From assembly GCA_009763385.1 (NCBI GenBank), contig CM019831.1, forward strand, positions 79,147,845 to 79,211,844: 64,000 nt of DNA, given 5' to 3'. A program made the position numbers and the translations under genes. This document shows, one piece after another, positions 9,714 through 20,465 of the stretch. A model generated the notes under the pieces. It was given only the letters and a program-made list of their open reading frames with translations, did no database searches and was not told the origin of the DNA. Within the stretch, counting starts at the first letter, position 1; each line of letters begins with the position of its first letter. The stretch is from Coix lacryma-jobi var. lacryma-jobi. Taxonomy: Eukaryota > Streptophyta > Magnoliopsida > Poales > Poaceae.

Positions 9714-11381
9714 TCATTTCCAAAGATCAGAGGAGGAAGGTCCAGCCAAAAGACAACGAGAAATTCCAAACGACTCCGTGAAATCCGCACGAAAGACTTT
9801 CCCAAAGGGAGAAATCACACAAACAAGATTGCCCTGAGGATCCAAAATACGACTGAGATTCCACTTAAAACGAATCTCATAGTCATCATCAAAGAGTTGC
9901 GAAACAGAAAGAAGGTTAAAATGCAAGTTAGAAACAAGAGCAACATCGCGCAACACAAAGTGCTCATTAACTCGCACCGACCCACGAGACAACACTTTAC
10001 CTTTGCTATTGTCGCCGAAGGTGATAAACTCCTTTCCAGCGACCGGACTAAGACTGGAGAACCACTTGGCGTTTCCGGTCATGTGCCTCGAGCATCCAGA
10101 ATCCACCAACCAAACGTTCTCCAATTGTTTTACCTGGGAGGTGTCATTGTCGTCGTCGTCGTTCTGATGGATCTCCTCCAGCTCGCCGTCGACCTCCTTG
10201 CCGAGGGCCATGGTGCAGAAGCCCTCATTGTCGGTGAAGAAGCAAAGGCCGTTGAGCTTGTCCTCGATCTTCTTCTTCTTCTCGAACTTGTCGTCGCTTG
10301 AGGAAGCGGAGTCGTCATCTGAGTCATCGACGTCGCTGAGCGTGGCGAAGAATGCACGCTGCTCAGCCTGGGCCTTCTCCAAGTACTTGGTCTTGATGTA
10401 CTCCTTGTTGAAGCCGCCCTTCCGCTTGTGCCTTGCGGGGACGTACTTCTCCTTGCGCTTGCTGGAGTCGTACTTGTGCCCATGATCCGCCTTGCCGAAG
10501 ACTTGCTTGTTCTTCTTCGGGCAATTGGCGATGAAGTGGTTGGGGTCGCCGCACTCAAAGCATCCTGAGCATCCTCCTCCACGACGACGGTACATGCGGT
10601 TGTTGTGGAACCGCGAGAACCGGTTGGCATGCAATGTCAGCTCGTCATCCCCCATGAACTCCAGCTGCTCCTCTATGACAGAAAGAAGAGAGGAAAGTGC
10701 AAAGCCTCCAGGGGTGTTAGCAGAAGAGCCAGAAAGCAAAGCCATCGACGGGCTAGAAGGATTCTCATAAGAAGCCCTCGCCATGGCATCGATCTCACTG
10801 GACTTGAGCTTACTGAAAAGCTCGTCGCACGTGAGGGTCTCATAGTTAGGCGTTTCGATGATCGCCTGATCCTTGGAATCCCACACCAACCGATCAAGAG
10901 TATGGAGTAGCTTGAGAGCTCTCTCATGATCGTCGAAAGGCAACAACTCCTTGTTAGCCCTCATCCTATTGACAATCACCTGAAAGCGAGCGAATAAACT
11001 TTCTATGCTCTCGCCAGGCATGTGTCGAAAGTTCTCATACTCTCGCTTGAATGACTCATAGAGATGGGTTTTGACTTGAGTGGTTCCTTCATGGAAACGC
11101 ATGAGGGTAGCCCAAATCTCCCGAGCCGTAGCGAGGTGAGAAACGCGATCAAACTCACTCATGCTCAAACATGAGAAAAGAGCATTACGGGCTCGGCTAT
11201 TGGCATCGTGCTCATCAATCTGATGCTGAGTAGCATGAGCAGCCAAGACCACGTAATCGGCAGAGTTGCAAATATCCCAGATGGAAGCACCCAAACTCTG
11301 CAGATGGGCCGACATGCGTATCTTCCAATACACATAGTTCGTCCCATCGAAAAACGGCGGTTTGCCCACGCCGCGATCCAT
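9714..11381 (-). CDS. S1 gag-protease (open frame of 555 aa, N-terminal part of polyprotein)
   Basis: Starts at an ATG 63 bp inside the 5' LTR and begins with a SIRE-type Gag (PPFFDGTNYVYWKIRM at residues about 8-23), a helical capsid region with an MRFHEGTTQVK motif near residue 92, a CCHC zinc knuckle (CFECGDPNHFIANC, about residue 275), an acidic and lysine-rich stretch, then the aspartic protease active site in VWLVDSGCSRHMTG (about residue 430). It ends at a TGA (9714-9716) in the pre-integrase region, where relatives read on into integrase. Compared with S2 it lacks about 440 residues between the acidic DDTSQ stretch and the protease; the joint (between 10134 and 10133) matches a GT-AG splice junction. 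Gag and protease are intact as a frame; whether they are expressed is unknown. Confidence 0.9.
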   Translation of the reverse strand: MDRGVGKPPFFDGTNYVYWKIRMSAHLQSLGASIWDICNSADYVVLAAHATQHQIDEHDANSRARNALFSCLSMSEFDRVSHLATAREIWATLMRFHEGTTQVKTHLYESFKREYENFRHMPGESIESLFARFQVIVNRMRANKELLPFDDHERALKLLHTLDRLVWDSKDQAIIETPNYETLTCDELFSKLKSSEIDAMARASYENPSSPSMALLSGSSANTPGGFALSSLLSVIEEQLEFMGDDELTLHANRFSRFHNNRMYRRRGGGCSGCFECGDPNHFIANCPKKNKQVFGKADHGHKYDSSKRKEKYVPARHKRKGGFNKEYIKTKYLEKAQAEQRAFFATLSDVDDSDDDSASSSDDKFEKKKKIEDKLNGLCFFTDNEGFCTMALGKEVDGELEEIHQNDDDDNDTSQVKQLENVWLVDSGCSRHMTGNAKWFSSLSPVAGKEFITFGDNSKGKVLSRGSVRVNEHFVLRDVALVSNLHFNLLSVSQLFDDDYEIRFKWNLSRILDPQGNLVCVISPFGKVFRADFTESFGISRCLLAGPSSSDLWK

Positions 11382-11430
11382 GTCGCCTTCTATGGATCTG
11401 GAACCGGCTAAGGTGGAAGATCCTTAACCC

Positions 11431-11443
11431 GCTCCGATACCAA
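11431..11443 (-). other. S1 primer-binding site (initiator Met-tRNA type)
   Basis: The - strand reads TTGGTATCGGAGC one base from the LTR, close to the TGGTATCAGAGC site known to pair with the plant initiator Met-tRNA 3' end. Confidence 0.85.
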
Positions 11444-11444
11444 T

Positions 11445-13515
11445 TGAAGGACCGAGAATGCAATAGCAAGGCGACCAGAGGGGGGGTGAATGAGAGCTCA
11501 AAAATTTCTCTCGAAACTTTGTCCTTTTGTCCCCAAAATCAACCCCAAAGGCTTCGATCGCAACCATGATGCCCACGACCCTTGGAAGAGGGTGGATGAT
11601 CCCTAGGATCACAGCGAGACACCACAAAACAATAGCAAGCCAAACGGCAAAAGCACCGGTACATGTTCGACCCCTAAAACCTAGTCCCGAACGTAGATTA
11701 AAGCCTACGTCGAGAAATCCGTAAACACCGATGCTAACAAGTAGCAAAGATACCTAGAGAGGTTCCTAGGTGAACAATAGGGCCAATCGAGAAGTCCAGA
11801 AACCAAGCGAAGAAGCCGGGGGAGCAAATGCACTAAACCGCAACACACAGCCAAATCCCGGACTGTACGGCTCCGAGGTCCAGACTGTCCGCCCCAACTG
11901 TGGACTGTCCGCGAGGGGATGGTGGACTGTCCCCCGGTCAAAAGTGCGAAAACGCACTGCTGCTGAAGTTCCCTGGACCCTTCCCGGACTGTCCGCAACT
12001 TTACACTGCGGACTGTCCGCCGGTGTAAAAAATAGTAACCCGTCCGAAAAACACAGCCACTGATCCGGCTCGTCCACGACGCGTGGACTGTCGGCCGGTC
12101 AAACCGCGGACTGTCCGCAACCTCACAGTGAAGGCGATTTCGGCCGCCCTTCACACACAACCTCCCAAATCCGAATCAAATCACAATCCCACGTTCCCAA
12201 ACTTGGAGAAGATGATCACGAGGTAGTTAGGAGACTATCCCCAAGAAATCATCCACTCAAATCGATTCAATAAACGGGAAATCGAAGGGGAAGGTGTATG
12301 AACCGAAAAAGCACCACGAAAATGAAATCGACCCGATCTACTTGTTCGTGAGGAGTTAGATGAATTCCTTCGATGGAAATGATCTCCTCACTATAAAGGA
12401 CAAGTTGATTCAAGTGGAATTCGAAAAGATGCAGTAGGGAGGGAGATCGAGTGACGGGAAAAACGCGGAGAAACGAAGAACACGAACCAAAACGCGAATC
12501 AACACATCGATCTGCAACCGTGTGGCTACCACACGCTTCAACAGTGAGATTACGGTCTTACTTGCTCAAAATCTCCAGTACACAGAGGTATGGTTCTCTG
12601 CGGATCTCAGTTGCTACAGCAGGGTATTGGGAGAGCAGGAAAACCTAGAAGGCAAAGAGCAAATGACTGAGATAGGATGGGAGGTGGCTGTCTCCCTCTA
12701 CTTATCCTAATTCTATTTCCCACTCTGCCCCTAACTAAATATAGAGCGAGCCAGCTAAACTCTAGGGTTATTCTGGACCACCTCAATATAGTGGTGATCC
12801 GACGGCCACGCCCGCACAACTGGTAACATTGCCTCGACGCAACCTCACCGATTGCCGCCACGTGCCGCCACCGCTCTGCACGTCCTTTTCCCGAAATTCG
12901 CCCCCGGTTTTGTGGCCCAAACCGGGAAACCAGCCTTCACGACCAACCCCCGGTTTTGAGGCCCAAACCGGGAAACCAGCCGTCCAACGCCTGAGTTTTG
13001 TGGCCCAAACTCAGAAACCCGCAGCACCCAGGTTTTGAGGGCCAAACCTGGAAACCGTCCACAGCCCGAGTTTTGTGGCCCAAACTCGGAAACCATCAAC
13101 GCCCAGGTTTTGAGGCCCAAACCTAGAAACCATCCACTTAGTGGTTTTTCTATGGCTCAACCACCAAACCGAGCCGTTGAGGGGATGCACCGCCCGTGCA
13201 CCCCGTCCACCGACACGTGTCCCCAGGTCCTCGACCCAGGCAACACCGTGCCCGTAAGTCTTCACTCGTCGTTGTCCCAGGCTGCCAGCCACCACAGCTG
13301 ATCCTCGGGCCACCGGTCCCTCAGTCCAAGCCTCATGTCTGCCCTTCGCCACTCTCGGTCCATCGGCACGGCACGTCTCTACTTGACCTTCACCTTGCCT
13401 TTGATCACTGTATCCGTGCTCGACTCCTGCACAACACAAGCCAAAGAACATGCGTATTATCCTAGTTGACAATCACTCATCACTCAGAGACTCAGCATAC
13501 ACCCATGTATCCACA
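11445..13515 (-). repeat. S1 5' LTR (right in window)
   Basis: 2,071 bp, + strand ends TGAAGGACC...GTATCCACA, partner of 3187-5255. Carries the same palindrome cluster (about 11862-12118) and hairpin array (about 12905-13165). Because the element reads on -, its promoter should lie in this LTR and transcribe leftwards; I did not identify a clear TATA box in it. Confidence 0.95.
12905..13165 (-). repeat. Hairpin array in the S1 right LTR
   Basis: Same seven units as at 4645-4905. The first two units here have matched CCGGTTT/AAACCGG stems, whereas the second is mismatched in the left LTR. Two later units have picked up single changes (aaactcag, aaacctag). Confidence 0.85.
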
Positions 13516-14483
13516 GTATGATGTCTATATTTTCTGATATGATTGAAGAAATCATGGATGACTTTTCTGTTTATGGAAAAACTTTTGATGATTGTCTTGA
13601 AAATTTAGACAAGGTTTTGCAAAGATGTGAAGAAAAGCACTTAGTCCTAAATTGGAAAAAATTTCACTTTATGGTTAAAGAAGGTATAGTGCTAGGTCAG
13701 TTAGTGTCTGAACATGGAATTGAGGTAGACAAAGCTAAAATTCAAGTAATTGAACGTTTGCCTCCACCGATTAATGTCAAAGGAATTCAAAGTTTTCTTG
13801 GCCATGCTGGTTTTTTCCGTAGGTTTATAAAATATTTTTCTCACATTGCTAGACTACTCACAAATCTTTTGGCCAAGGATGTTCCTTTTGAATTTGATGA
13901 TGCATGCTTAGAATCTTTTAACACTCTTAAGAAAGCGCTCACGTATGCACCTATCATTCAACCTCTTGATTGGTCTCTACCTTTTGAGATCATGTGTGAT
14001 GCAAGTGATTTTGCTGTAGGAGCAGTGCTAGGACAATATAAAGATAAAAAGCATCATGCAGTTGCTTACGCCAGTAAAACTTTAATAGGACCTCAACGTA
14101 ATTATGCTACTACTGGAAAAGAACTTCTGGCTATTGCTTTTGCTATAGATAAGTTTAGATCTTATTTAGTGGGATCAAAGGTGATTGTTTATACTGATCA
14201 TGCTGTACTAAAATACCTGCTCACTAAGAAAGATGCTAAGCAACGCTTGATAAGATGGGTTTTGCTACTCCAAGAATTTGACTTAGAAATAAAAGACAAG
14301 AAAGGAGTAGAAAACTCTGTAGCTGATCACTTATCTAGAATGCATTTTGAAAATCCTCAGGAATTGCCTATAAATGACTCACTCAGGGATGACATGCTTT
14401 TTCAAGTCTCTAGATCTGATCCTTGGTACGCAGACATTGTCAATTTTATAGTTGCAGGGTATGTACCACCAGGAGCAAAATAA
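13516..14483 (+). pseudogene. A1: Athila-type RT C-terminus and RNase H
   Basis: Direct continuation of the RT fragment at 2956-3186 after removal of S1. It begins MMSIFSDMIEEIMDDFSVYGKTFDD, where the box normally reading Y/F-x-DD is MDDF, followed by the thumb (LVLNWKKFHF, then FLGHAGFFRRFIKYFS), then the connection and the gypsy RNase H (PFEIMCDASDFAVGAVLGQ; KELLAIAFAIDKFRSYL; VYTDHAVLKYLL; ADHLSRM). Catalytic RNase H residues D, E and D are visible. The frame is open for 321 residues from the ATG at 13518 and stops with TAA at 14481-14483, about 200 bp before the integrase; neighbouring Athila elements usually read through, so this stop is probably a mutation. The first five bases are the right TSD copy of S1. 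Confidence 0.9.
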
Positions 14484-15705
14484 GAAGAAGCTGATCTATG
14501 AGAGTAGCATCCACATATGGGATGATCCATATCTATTCAGAGTATGCTCTGATGGATTACTGAGAAGATGTGTGCCAGCTGAAGAAGGAATCAAGATCAT
14601 TGAGCGTTGACACTCTTCACCATATGGTGGACATTATGGGGCATTCTGAACACATGCGAAGATCTGGCAAAGTGGATTTTTCTGGCCAACCATGTACCAA
14701 GTCACAAAAGACATTGTCCGGAGGTGTGGACCATGTCAGAGGCACGATAGCATCAACACCAGAGATGCCATGCCACTCAATAACAACCTTCAGATTGAGC
14801 TCTTCGATGTCTGGGGAATTGATTACATGGGACCATTCCCTAAATCATGGAACCATGAGTACGTCCTAGTTGTTGTCGACTATGTCTGAAAATGGGTCGA
14901 AGCGGTGCCATGCAAGTCTGCTAATGCAAGAAACTCTCAAAGAATGTTCGAGGATGTGATATTTCCAAGATTTGGAGTACCAAGGATGGTAATTAGTGAT
15001 GGGGGAACACACTTTATTGACAAAGGCTTTCATAAGTATCTGATAAGTCATGGGATCCATCACAATGTTGCCACTCCCTATCACCCTCAGACAAGTGGCC
15101 AAGCAAAAACATCGAACAAGCAAATCAAGAATATTCTGCCGAAAACGGTCGACGAGATGGGAACACAATGGAAAGATAGACTACCCGAAGCACTGTGGGC
15201 TTATCTTACTACCTACAAAACACCACTGGGAATGTCTCCATATCAACTCGTCTACGGAAAGACTTGTCACTTACCAGTGGAACTAGAATTCAAATCTCAC
15301 TGGGCAATCAAGAGGTGGAACATGGACTTAGAAGTTGCAGGAATCATGAGGAAAATGCAACTCTCTGAACTAGATGAATGGCATGAAAGGGCATATCATA
15401 GCGCAAAGATTTACAAAGAGAGAACAAAGAGGTGTCATGACAAGAGAATCAAGAAGAAGAGCTTCACTCCGGGAGACAAGGTACTACTCGTTAATTCCAG
15501 GGTAAAGTTGTTCAGGCATGGAAAACTACAAAGCAAATGGGAAGGACCTTTTACGGTGGTAGCTACTTCATCACATGGAGCCATTACACTTCAAAATGAT
15601 GAAGGTACTCTATTTAAGGTAAATGGACAACGTCTTAAGATTTTTCTAGAACCTGAAAAGAGTCCTGAAGAGTTGGATGTCATCCAATTCTTTATTATCC
15701 CATAG
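14484..15705 (+). pseudogene. A1: Athila-type integrase (broken)
   Basis: Integrase zinc-finger region is frame-disrupted (14484-14690: a stop after IKIIER and another after HYGAF), then RRCGPCQRHD, core with DYMGPFPKSW (first Asp), a TGA at 14887-14889, VISDGGTHF (second Asp), and PQTSGQAKTSN at the place where relatives have G-Q-V/A-E; the catalytic Glu appears replaced by Lys. The C-terminal part (PGDKVLLVNSRVKLF, then KLQSKWEGPFTV) is the usual Athila GPY/F-type domain, and the frame ends at 15705. The longest open part is 14905-15705 (266 aa). With a stop inside the core and the missing Glu, it cannot be an active integrase. Confidence 0.9.
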
Positions 15706-16408
15706 ATTTACACCATCGTCATTTTCCGATAAGTTCGCATATCGGGGGAATATTTTCTGGGATTAGGATCAAGTTTAAAGACACCATGAGCGACGGACCC
15801 ACGAGGAGTAACCAGGTGGGACCGACCGGTCCCCTAGGGAGACCGACCGGTCTGCCCTGGAGTCCCCTCGTTGTCTGCCTTCTTTCATTACATGTCCAGA
15901 CTCTCACTCGTATCCTTTCTGGTACCCTGATCCGCAGAATCGATAACTTCCATAACGAACCTATCGTGCCTATCATTCAGCCTCCTCTCCAAGCCACCTC
16001 AGCTATAAAACCAGCCCTAGGCCTGTCTCTAGAATCATTGCAGCCTCCTCACAAAATACCAGCAGCAGCAGTGCTCTCTTCCCACCAGAGCTAATGGCCT
16101 CCGACCGAAGGATCGACCTCAACGAGCCCGCCGACGACTCAATGGCTCTCGTCGTCATCCCGACAATGGAGCTTGCCGTAACGCCGCCAAAGGATATCGC
16201 CCCTGTCGTCTCGCCGACACCCGTTGATGTGATCCCACCGGGAGGAATCTCGCCGCATCGTCAACAAGCTCTCTATGCTCAAGCGGTGCGGGCAAGAGGA
16301 CTCCCGACATTCTCTATTCTACGTCGTCCTGCAAAAAGGAATGCAAGGTGCTACATGAAAATTTTTGAAGATCTTTCATCAGGTGAAGTGTATCCACTTG
16401 GGACTTAG
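15706..16408 (+). other. Region downstream of Athila integrase, with promoter-like box and short ORF
   Basis: Two GACCGACCGGTC palindromes (15820-15831, 15841-15852), then a TATAAAA at 16004-16010, then an ATG at 16094 opening a 104-residue frame to 16408 (starts MASDRRIDLNEPADD; later AVRARGLPTFSILRRPAKR). I do not recognise the protein. Grass Athila elements can carry a further ORF (env-like) after integrase, so it may be its start, truncated by the T1 boundary. Alternatively, the palindromes and TATA box resemble the U3 of the G2 LTR (43163-43320), so this may be an LTR fragment. No TG...CA ends were found. Confidence 0.4.
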
Positions 16409-17218
16409 CTAGACACCAGTAGCCGATGGCGTTCCGGTTGAAGTCCGAGCTAGTCCGCATCAAGCTACAAAAGAAAAAGATGAACAATACATTCACCGCT
16501 AGGTGTAGTGTATCCACTTAGTCCCCGAGCTTGGGAGTAGGTGTTGTAGGCACGTGGTGCCGAGCTTGTAATTTTCCTGCACGAAATAGAGTCATTTTTA
16601 TGAAAGGAAAAATGACGTGTGTACACGTAGTCCCCGGGCCTGCTGTAAGAAGTAGCATGGTTCTTGTAGCAGGGCCAAAGAAAAAAAATAATATGTAGGT
16701 TTAAATACGAGGGGAAAGTCCCCGAGGTTGGAGTTGAAGATCTACAGTCCCCGAGAGTGACTGTAGCGCCATCTGGTAACTACAATGTTTACTATTTTCC
16801 TGAAATGCATATTAGAACTGGCATGCGTGGTCAGTCCCCGTGCATTAGTATCACCTTTACTGGCGCAAAGTAATCAAAAGTGAAGAAATAAAGAAAACGA
16901 ACTGACAGGCCGTTTTTGCAAACCGTTGGCCCAGCGGCCCATTAAGGAAGATGCGTTTGCGAGTGCGCGCGCGTGGCTTCCGTAGGCGATGTGGCGAACA
17001 TGGGGTTAAGGGGCACGGGCTCCCAAGAACCCTGGAGCTGAAGGGTCAGGCCGCGCCATATAAAAAGGAGAGTCGGACGGCGGCGGTTCCCCACTTGGTC
17101 ATTTGCTCGTGCCTCAATCGCTTCGTCCGCTTCACTTCCTTCTCGCGCACGAGCAATTCCGAGCACAAAAACATTGTAGCCTCAGATCTAGATCGAAATC
17201 CTCACCTCGTCGCTGTCG
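16409..17218 (+). promoter_or_regulatory. Upstream/promoter region of the T1 antisense gene
   Basis: About 800 bp without a gene. Two related copies of tgtatccactt lie at 16389 and 16510, followed by several agtccccgag motifs to about 16760. A TATATAAAA-type box lies at 17059-17066, about 155 bp before the ATG at 17219, in a GC-rich context (16940-17060). The leader runs to 17218. Confidence 0.6.
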
Positions 17219-20200
17219 ATGGCGGGCAAAAAGCGCGCTCATGGAGCTGCGGCGAAGGCGTCGTCCGACGATCGCATCGAGATGCCACGCTGGGCCCGTG
17301 GGTGGACGCGGAGTGTTCTCCGCCGAGAGAATCTGGAGGAGCACGTCTTCGCTGGCCTGCTGCTGGACAACGTCACCGGCGGCTGGAGGGAGGCGTACCT
17401 GGAGGACTTCCCGACGCCGAACACCTCCGAGCTCGTCGTCTTCGAGGCGTTCTTCAGGTGTGGGTTTGGCATCCCGGTCCACCCCTTCCTCCACGGGCTG
17501 CTGGACTACTACCAGGTCGCACTGTGCAATCTGACGCCAAACACGATGTTGCACATTGCGGTCTTCAGCCACTACTGTGAGGCATATTTGGGCATCGAGC
17601 CCCACATCGACCTCTTCCTCTACTTCTTCCGCCTGAAGAACAGCGACACCGGGGTGTCGAACATCGTTGGCTCGGTGTACCTTCAGCTGCGGGACGGGAT
17701 GGCGGAGAAGTACATTGTGATGATGCTGCGTTTGAAGGCGATGGAGTACAAGCCCAAGTGGTTCAACATCCATCAAGAGGCGCCAAGGCCACCGTGCGAC
17801 CCGGCCTTTGAGCCGAAGGTGCTGCCGTCGTGGTCGGAGCGTCCCGGCGTGGTGGCAATAGAGCAGGTGGAGGAGCTCCTGAAGCTGGTCGACAAGCAGT
17901 GCGTCGACGGGGTGGCGGTGGCATCAGACTTCATCAAGAGACGCTGCCAGCCATGCAAGGAGAAGGCGCACCCAGCGTACGAATATGCTGGGGATGCGGA
18001 TGACCGGACGCGGGAGGCGCCGGAGCCCCTGTCGGCGCAGGAGGTGTTCCTGCGGGTCGAGGCGCTGTTCGACCTGCAGAAGAGGAAAAATTTGGAGTAC
18101 TTGCGGAAATCGTACTCCCTGAGTACCCTCCGCCGAAGGTTAGTATCTTTGCCCTACGTGTGTTTGTTGAAATGCGAAACTGAATACTTAAGGTCATAAA
18201 ATCATGGCGCAGGGTCCGAAGGCGTTCGTGTCGCTAGCGCCATCGAAGGCGTGGCTGAAGGGCGTTGACCTACCGCGGGAGGACGTCAGCGACGGCGACG
18301 GTCGCGGCGCGGTGGAGGTTGGCGTGGAGGAGATCGAGAGCAGCGCGGAGGAGGGGAGCCGAGTCCCCGAGCCCCAGTCTGGAGGGCGGCAAGTCCGCGC
18401 TGACCCGAAGGGAAAGCGCCAGGCCACCCCTGCGAAAAAGAAGAAGGTGTCGCTGGAGACTGGCGGCGCCTTCACCATTCATGAAGAGGCGACAAAACGT
18501 CGCCGCGTTGTCTTTGACTGGTCAGACGACGAGTCTGACAGTGGAGACAAAGTCACGCTGAGTGCCCGATTCGGGCAAGGGTCCTCGGCGCGGCGCGGGG
18601 GCGGAGCGGCGAAGGCGAAGCCGAAGCCGAAGGCGACGCGGACGCCGGAGCGGGCACCGGAGGCCCAGGAGTCGTTGGGCAGAGCGACCGGTGCGCCCAG
18701 GGCCCAGGAGGGGTCCGCGGGAGGTAGCGCGCGTCCGCGCTCCCGTCGGTTCTCTCGAGAGAGGAAGGTGTCGGGCCTATAAGTATCCCTTTTGCGTGTT
18801 GTGCATCTTGCCCTGCTCGGGTTGGAGTGTTGACAACGTGTCCGTGCCTCTTGCAGGTCGGCGCCGAAGAGGTGCCGGACACCGAGGGCGGTGGTCGGAG
18901 GGAGGCGAGCCCTCCGGTGGAGGCTGACATCAGCGGGTCGGCGAAGTCGGCCGCGCCGGAGGGGGCATCGAAGGCGACGGAGGACGTCGAGGCGTCCGCA
19001 GTTCCCGAGCCTCGGGAGGCGGAGTGGCCGGAGGCGACTGAAGTCCTCGAGCCTGGAGAAGCAGGGCGGCGGGGGTCCCTAACACCTGGGGGCGGCAGAG
19101 CGGCGGGAGGTGCCGCGGTGCCAGCTGGTCTCTTGGGTCGTCGTGCCCGAGGGATGAAGAGGAAGGCGGCGGCGCCTGCCTCGCCGGAGATCGAGGAGGT
19201 CGAGCGTCCGGAGGTGGGTCCGTCCAAGCGCCCTGTCCGTCGCTTCCGCGTCGATGGTGACGAAGTCGTCGAAGTTGATGATGAGTCGGCGAGCGCGGCG
19301 ACGGACGGCGTCATCGGAGACACGTCGAAGTTGCTGGAGAAGATCCAGGTGAGCATGTTTACCTGTCATTGTTTACCTTTAAATGGCTTTTGTTCATTCT
19401 GGTCGTCATTTGCCTGCAGCACCTGTTGAAGGTCGGGGAAGAGCGTAAGCTCGCCATTGACCGGATGGCGCCGATGGCTAAGGAGAACGAGCGGCTCCGG
19501 GCAGAGGTAAGGCGCATCGAGGGCCAGTTCGCTGGCTTGGAGGCGCATCTGGAGGATGCCCACACACGTTCTCAGGAGCTTGAGGAGATCATCCAGCAGC
19601 AGGGGCTGGAGAATTTCCAGCTTCAACTGCGGGTCGACAAGGCCGACGAGTTTGCCACACGTGAGTTGACGACGCTACACTCCCTTTTGCTTAGTACACC
19701 ATCTGGTCAGAGTCCTGAATCGTGGAGTTGTTTTCGCAGAGGCGATGCAGGTGGGTGAGGAGAAGCGTCTCCTGGCCGAGGAGAAGGCAAAGTCCGACGA
19801 GGAGTTGTGAAAGTGGCAGGCCATGCACGCCGGTAAGTCTTCTCGGTCGAGCGAGGTCGGAGGTGGTCGTCGTCTTACCCTTTGCTTTGGCGTTTGCAGT
19901 TTACCGGGAAAACGTGAAAATGCAATTTGCAGATCTACAGCGACGTATCGATGGTTACCATGAACACTTCTAGTCGCTGGCAGAGGAGGTGGCCCCATTG
20001 GTGCTGTGCATCGATGAGGAGCCTTTCTTCCCGGCGGAGAAGGAGCGGCGGATCGGCGACCATGTCGTCCAGAAGGCGCGTGGCCTGTGGGGGCGCTTCC
20101 AGGCGTACACCAAGGCGGCGACACAGAGTGTGGCGGCTCATGGCCTCACCATTCTTCGTTCGCATTATCCGTGGATGGAGATGTCGAGGCTGGGCGCTGG

Positions 20201-20285
20201 CTTTGCAGCAAACACGTCGGAAGCCGAGATGGAGCGCCTGGAGGAGGAGGCCGAGCCTGCTGCCGAAGCCCTCGTGAAGGTGTAG
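17219..20285 (+). pseudogene. T1 antisense gene: putative gypsy-type transposon protein, about six exons
   Basis: Exon 1 (17219-18138) encodes a protein with FEAFFRCGFGIPVHPFLHGLL and LCNLTPNTMLHIAVFSHYCEAYLGI, which I recognise as the plant 'putative gypsy type transposon' family found with Tat elements; its role is unknown. Later exons, inferred from GT...AG borders: 18213-18767 (basic, low complexity, KKKK nuclear-signal-like runs), 18857-19348, 19420-19660 (coiled coil, ENERLRAEVRRIE), 19740 to about 19832, and about 19901-20285. Frames join cleanly from exon 2 onward; the exon 1 to 2 joint as I place it is out of frame. TGA near 19807 and TAG near 19972 interrupt exons 5 and 6. The gene converges on pol and has its own TATA box. 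It is probably a decayed copy. Confidence 0.7.
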
Positions 20286-20465
20286 ACTTGTTCAGTGTTA
20301 GGAACCAGTAGTTTGTATATTAGGAGATAGTCTGTAAATAGACTCTTGGGCAAACTGAATCAAAACTTGAAGCGTGTCGGCGTGTTTTGTTCGTTCCCCG
20401 AATTCCGCAGACCTAATAGTCGTGAGCCGTAGCGATGAACAGTTTGGCCTTGGGTTATCCCAGGA
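20286..20465. other. 3' flank of the T1 antisense gene
   Basis: Short AT-rich stretch after the stop (gtttgtatatt, ctgtaaatag), plausible as 3' UTR; no clear polyadenylation signal beyond this. Confidence 0.3.

Larger units (their letters stand above)
3187..13515 (-). mobile_element. S1: complete SIRE/Maximus-lineage Ty1/copia retrotransposon
   Basis: A 10,329-bp element with LTRs at 3187-5255 and 11445-13515, a 5-bp TSD (GTATG), a Met-initiator-type primer-binding site beside the right LTR and a polypurine tract beside the left LTR; the element therefore reads on the - strand. Gag-protease is at 9714-11381 and integrase-RT-RNase H at 6933-9683. About 1.7 kb of non-coding 3' spacer (5256-6932) lies between RNase H and the 3' LTR. 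The lineage is inferred from size, domain order (PR-INT-RT-RH), Gag type and the long spacer. The two LTRs differ by roughly 4-5% over the first 300 bp (hand count). At least three stops and two frameshifts break the polyprotein. Confidence 0.95.

Noticed and set aside
10131..10140. Treating the gag-protease joint of S1 as proof of splicing
   Set aside because: A five-base microhomology (AGGTA) flanks the missing segment in S2, so a plain deletion remains possible; reported as a candidate only.
16094..16408. Env-like protein of A1
   Set aside because: Position fits, but there is no signal peptide or membrane segment and only 104 residues before it stops; kept as unassigned.
18553..19356. 267-aa - strand open frame, Ser/Pro/Ala rich
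   Set aside because: Antisense shadow of GC-rich exons of the T1 antisense gene; no domain.
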